Positions 60,089-64,000 of a stretch of DNA of 64,000 nt are shown one piece after another. Where the stretch lies: positions 4,774,001-4,838,000 of the forward strand of contig JAOVFP010000002.1 in the NCBI GenBank assembly GCA_025738555.1, given 5' to 3'. The stretch's first letter is position 1. Each line of letters begins with the position of its first letter. Source of the DNA: Cyathus striatus (taxonomy: Eukaryota > Basidiomycota > Agaricomycetes > Agaricales > Nidulariaceae). The position numbers were made by a program, and so were the translations under genes. The notes beneath the pieces were generated by a model. The model saw only the letters and a program-made list of their open reading frames with translations, was not told the DNA's origin and made no database searches.

Positions 60089-63000
60089 ATGCCCGTAACC
60101 ACCCTCTCTGCTGCTTTCTACATCACTCCGGGTGAGAAACTAGCCCCTCTTCTACTCAAACCGACTCAAATTATTCTTGCGTTTCATAGTCGTTATACAG
60201 ACTTTCCTGAAGCATGGCTCCCGAAAAGCAAAGAAACTGAAAGACGGGAATCACACTGACGAGGTCCCCCAGGACGATATTCTATTCGATGAGTATGCCT
60301 GTTTCATTCCACTTTTACCCCTAATCTAACCCTACTGTAGGGCTTTCCATATAGTGAAAGGTATAGCAGGGTCTTCTCGACCCAAAGGCACGATCTAACT
60401 TAGTATAGCGTTCATTGAGCTGGGAACGCGAAACACCATTGAGTCTCTCCAGGCATTGTGAGTACTCACGCATGTGTCCTATCTCCATTTTTAATGACTC
60501 TTGCCCTTAGCACCAACACCCATGTTCCATCACCATACTGGGCTGCTGTCTCCGCTGTCTGCATTCCTCTTTCATCGTGCAACCAAGCAGCTGACATATT
60601 AATTGACTGGTTTGGCCCCGAGGAACTGAAACACGTGGTCGGCGGAGAGAGATGGTGGCAGGTTCGTGGTTTAGATGGTATAGATGCAGAATGGATAGCC
60701 CAGAAAGATCATCTGGACTGCGCTCCTGTTCGGACTCTTGGACGAAATCTTTCAGATTCTGAGGAAGACATTTTGCGTATGAACCAGTTGGAGACAGTCA
60801 TGGTGAGTGCACAAGCAGTGCCAGTTACAGACGTACTCATTTGTTGCTTTAGTTTTATGTTCACGGTGGTAAATTTTCTATTATTTACATATAGTCAAAA
60901 AATGCAGCAATGTCTAACTAGTGATGGATAGGTGGGTACTTTTGGGGTTCCATAAGTACAATATTTCCTTCGCGCTGTTCTCGTATCATATTTGAACCGC
61001 GTTTACAGATACACACCGGTATCAGTGCATTAAATATGGTAAATAGCATAATTTTTGTGTCACTTCTGGTACTTATGGTTTCAGCTCGTAAAATAAAGGG
61101 TAGGGTATTTGCTGTCAACTACAGGTATGGTGAAGCGTTGTATAAGTATTATCTTCTTGACAAATTTAATAGAAAAGCTCCGCAATATCCATGGCCGTGT
61201 CCCCTTCACGACGTACTTGCTGCATGTGAGCTGCTATTTTCGTGTTAATTCTATTGGTATAATACTTTTGAACTTTGACCAGATATTTACCTTATCGACC
61301 CACCTTCCGGAGCGCTACATACGCCAATTTCTCCTTCGAATATTGTTTTTGCCGGAGATTCTGCTGGAGGGGGACTGTGCATCTCGGCTTTGACTGTATT
61401 GCGAGATATGGGGTTTCCGATGCCTGCAGGAGCTGTTTTGATAAGTCCGTGGGTGGACCTAACACATAGTTTTCCGAGTGTGATGCAAAACACAGCAACG
61501 GCAAGTTTTTGTTTATATATTGAATTATATTTGCCCATATCTTCCTCACAGGATATTATACCTGAGCATGGATTCCTCGCTCGCCCCTCAACCCTATGGC
61601 CTATGGATCCACTTTCAAAAGACGGAAGGCGTATTGTACCTACAACCACCAATCCTCCCCCTGAGCCAGGCCACACGGACACACTAAAACCATCGATCAA
61701 ACGTCTTGAGGAACAGGAACGAGCAGACATCCCCTCTTCGGGGGAGGCTCTAAAAACCCAAGAAGAAATGCTAGAAGGCCGGCCACCCGTACGAGTGCTA
61801 TCTGATTCTGGAATAGGAACAATGTCGGACTTGAAGGACGAAGAATCACCCGGTTCTAACATTGGATCATTAAAAGTGGAAGTAGACAAAAAGCCTGAGA
61901 ATGACTATGATGTTGAATCCTGGGAACCAAAACCTCCGAAACTGCTGATGGAAAATCCCAACGCCGTTCCTCTGGAGCTCCGTTCTCAGATTCAGCAATA
62001 CGCAACAACCGAGTAAGTAGACCGCCAATAATCGCTAAATGGGTGTGGAGCTCAGTGCCTTACAGGCAATTATCCCATCCATTGGTATCCCCTGTTCTAC
62101 AAGGGTCATTAGCAAATCTCCCTCCTTTGTACATCATAGCAGGTGATGGAGAAGTTCTCCGCGACGAGATCATATATCTTGCGCATCGTGCAGCCTTCCC
62201 TAAAGACTACCCAACTCGAACCGGCGTACTTCGCGATGGAAGAAGGCAGAAGGAGAATGCCGAGAAATTTCAAATGCCAACCAAAGTACATCTCCAAGTG
62301 TTTGATGGTGAGTTCGCGCCATGGTTTGTGTATGCATATCTAAGTTGTGAGGAGGCATGTGCCATGTGCCAACTGTGTTCACTTTTACCGAGAGCGTAAG
62401 GTACCCTGCGATATAATTGTATCCAAGCTGATATTTTGATAGGCAAAATACGCGTATGGAGCAATTGCCGAGTTCACTAAACGCATTACCCACTACAAGG
62501 GAGAAGATAATCAGAGTCACTCTCCCGACTCTCAGCGTCCTCCGCTGGATGTTTCCAGTGAATCCGATGGACTGTCGAGACCGCAGATACGGAAGCCTTT
62601 CAAGACGAAGCTCGAGAAAGCTGCTCCATCTGTTCATCTGGACATTGGATTTCATCAGCATGGCGAAGAGGCAGTCAATCACGAGGTCTGTGTCAATGTA
62701 ACTGGGTTGGTGTCCTCATCGGTCAGTGCCAGTGTTGCCGATACCCCAAGTGACGAAGAGGTATGCGCATAAAATTTTCGAGGGCTTAAACATTTAAATT
62801 AAAATGCAGAAGGATATTCCGAGCATAATGATGATTCGTGAACGTGTGGATATTTTCGGAAAGGTTAGGCTTATGGAATCTCAGGAAGAATTACCTGCAC
62901 TGCGTGTGAAGCCTTGTGAAGTGGGACTTATTAAAGAAGCACCAGCTCTTCGGTGGTTAAAGGGACAAGAGATTTGGGATAAACAATACAAAAGAGATGC

Positions 63001-63699
63001 ACAGAAAGTTATTAAACGAAGGCGGCAATTAGAAGCGAAAGCTGAACGTATAATGAAGAATGCGGTTGAGCAGGGATTAATCCACGAGTCTTCAGGGAGG
63101 TTGGAGGTGGTCGGCTCGCAAGAATCAAAGGTATCCGAGCACAAGAAGCGAGGTTCTGTTGGTAAGGTTCAAGCGGATAGACGATGGGGCCCACTTGACC
63201 TGGAGAATGAGACTCCTCCTCCTTCAGCAATAGCAAAGAGACGTGATACGGTATGTGTTATAATGGCTTAGTGATGAAACCGCAAGGTACGAATGAATGA
63301 TCGTTTGCTAGCCAGAGGCACTTGCCTTATTGATGAAGAGCATTTATCACACTGCTCCAGCGACCCACCACACTGTGCCGAGATTAAAGGCTATAGATGC
63401 CTTGCGTGCTGCCCTGGATCCCAAAGACGATCCTGATAGGCCGCCTCAACAGTCTGTTTCAGAGCAGCAGGTACGAGCGACACTCATTCCAGTTCATGGG
63501 TTGCGGATGTGGGATGGATTAGTCAGGTTAGTCGTTTCTAGTCAGTCTGACCACTCATTACTGAAAGAGATGCGTTAGGTACTTCGGAAGGCGCACTTCA
63601 GCGAAGGCTTCCAACGGTGGCAAGCATGCGATTGACACGATCAAAAGTGTTACTTCCGGAATGAGAGAAGATGCTGGACACAGCGAACAGACGGTATAA
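60089..63699 (+). CDS. Large HSL-type alpha/beta hydrolase (lipase/esterase)
   Basis: Eighteen exons (60089-60131, 60190-60292, 60341-60360, 60409-60457, 60511-60802, 60853-60868, 60932-60955, 61009-61038, 61085-61124, 61173-61225, 61283-61500, 61552-62012, 62066-62307, 62355-62395, 62443-62760, 62810-63250, 63312-63526, 63579-63699) give 908 codons. Oxyanion motif FYVHGGGYFWGS at residues 170-181, nucleophile elbow FAGDSAGGG with Ser250, acid region IAGDGEVLRDE near 474-484, and likely His534 in DGMCHVPTVF. A disordered insert of roughly 120 residues splits the fold between Ser and acid, and about 370 residues follow the His. The family hydrolyses acyl esters such as sterol esters or diacylglycerol. 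Intron 11 (GCAAGT...CACAG) is GC-AG and in-frame, so its retention cannot be excluded. Confidence 0.88.
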
Positions 63700-64000
63700 C
63701 AGGACATTTGCACGCTCGTTATAGCAGATACATATAGTTACCACAGTATTTAGAGTTCTTAATAAATGCCTAGTTTTAATTGTGACGCACATACGTGAGA
63801 TGTGACAGGGTTGTATCGTGGGAATACACGAGGCCGTATAATTCTTTGGTGTCGACTGCTCCTTTGTATCGTCCTGCCATTGCAGTCCCCTTTCTGCTGT
63901 CGTCTTTCTGTAAGTATTCCAACATATTAACGTGTTCAATTACCGTATCTTTCCTGCTGACCACCATCTATCCCGCTCAATCTACTCCAGCTTTCATTTT
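63700..64000. other. Window end, possible terminal exon on the minus strand
   Basis: A minus-strand frame at 63967-63776 could be a short gene or a last exon, since TTACAG precedes KDDSRKGTAMAGRYKG. Its remaining gene would lie outside the window. It has no known motif. I do not call it as a gene. Confidence 0.25.

Overview
The window looks like nuclear DNA of a basidiomycete fungus, most likely an Agaricomycete. Genes are dense and on both strands, almost every gene is cut by many short introns of about 40-70 bases, and the proteins resemble mushroom-forming fungi. I rebuilt 24 complete multi-exon genes by hand from splice signals and frame continuity. Every one sums to a whole number of codons (about 140 introns in all). 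Product names come from recognised motifs and family resemblance; no database search was run.

Layout. 0-14 kb: a partial disordered protein, the largest RNA polymerase I subunit (RPA190), an F-box-like protein, an AP-1 accessory protein (LAA2-like), Pol I initiation factor RRN11 and pre-60S factor RIX1. 14-24.5 kb: a chromodomain Ty3/gypsy LTR retrotransposon with 755-bp LTRs and a GGTAC target-site duplication, flanked by gene-poor repeat-like DNA. 24.5-29 kb: exocyst SEC10 and a mitochondrial enoyl-CoA hydratase. 29-34 kb: a Ser/Thr-rich single-pass membrane protein and a coiled-coil protein of unknown function. 33.8-36.3 kb: an ACMSD-type decarboxylase convergent with quinolinate phosphoribosyltransferase. 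36.8-44.3 kb: a chromate transporter, a GPI-anchored Kre9/KNH-like protein, a GNAT acetyltransferase, a Gemin2-like protein and a lysine-rich nucleolar-type protein. 44.3-48 kb is sparse, with one small basic protein and a dual-specificity phosphatase. 48-64 kb: ARF1, exocyst SEC15, a HAD phosphatase, alpha-tubulin, CFT2/CPSF100 and a large HSL-type alpha/beta hydrolase.

Themes. Three ribosome-production genes (RPA190, RRN11, RIX1) lie within 14 kb. Four membrane-traffic genes (LAA2-like, SEC10, ARF1, SEC15) share the window. Two enzymes placed at the branch point of de novo NAD synthesis are 56 bp apart. I see no defence system, CRISPR array or secondary-metabolite cluster. The most unusual signals are in gene structure (microexons that carry catalytic motifs, and five apparent GC-AG introns) and in the retrotransposon, whose two LTRs differ almost only at decayed CpG sites.
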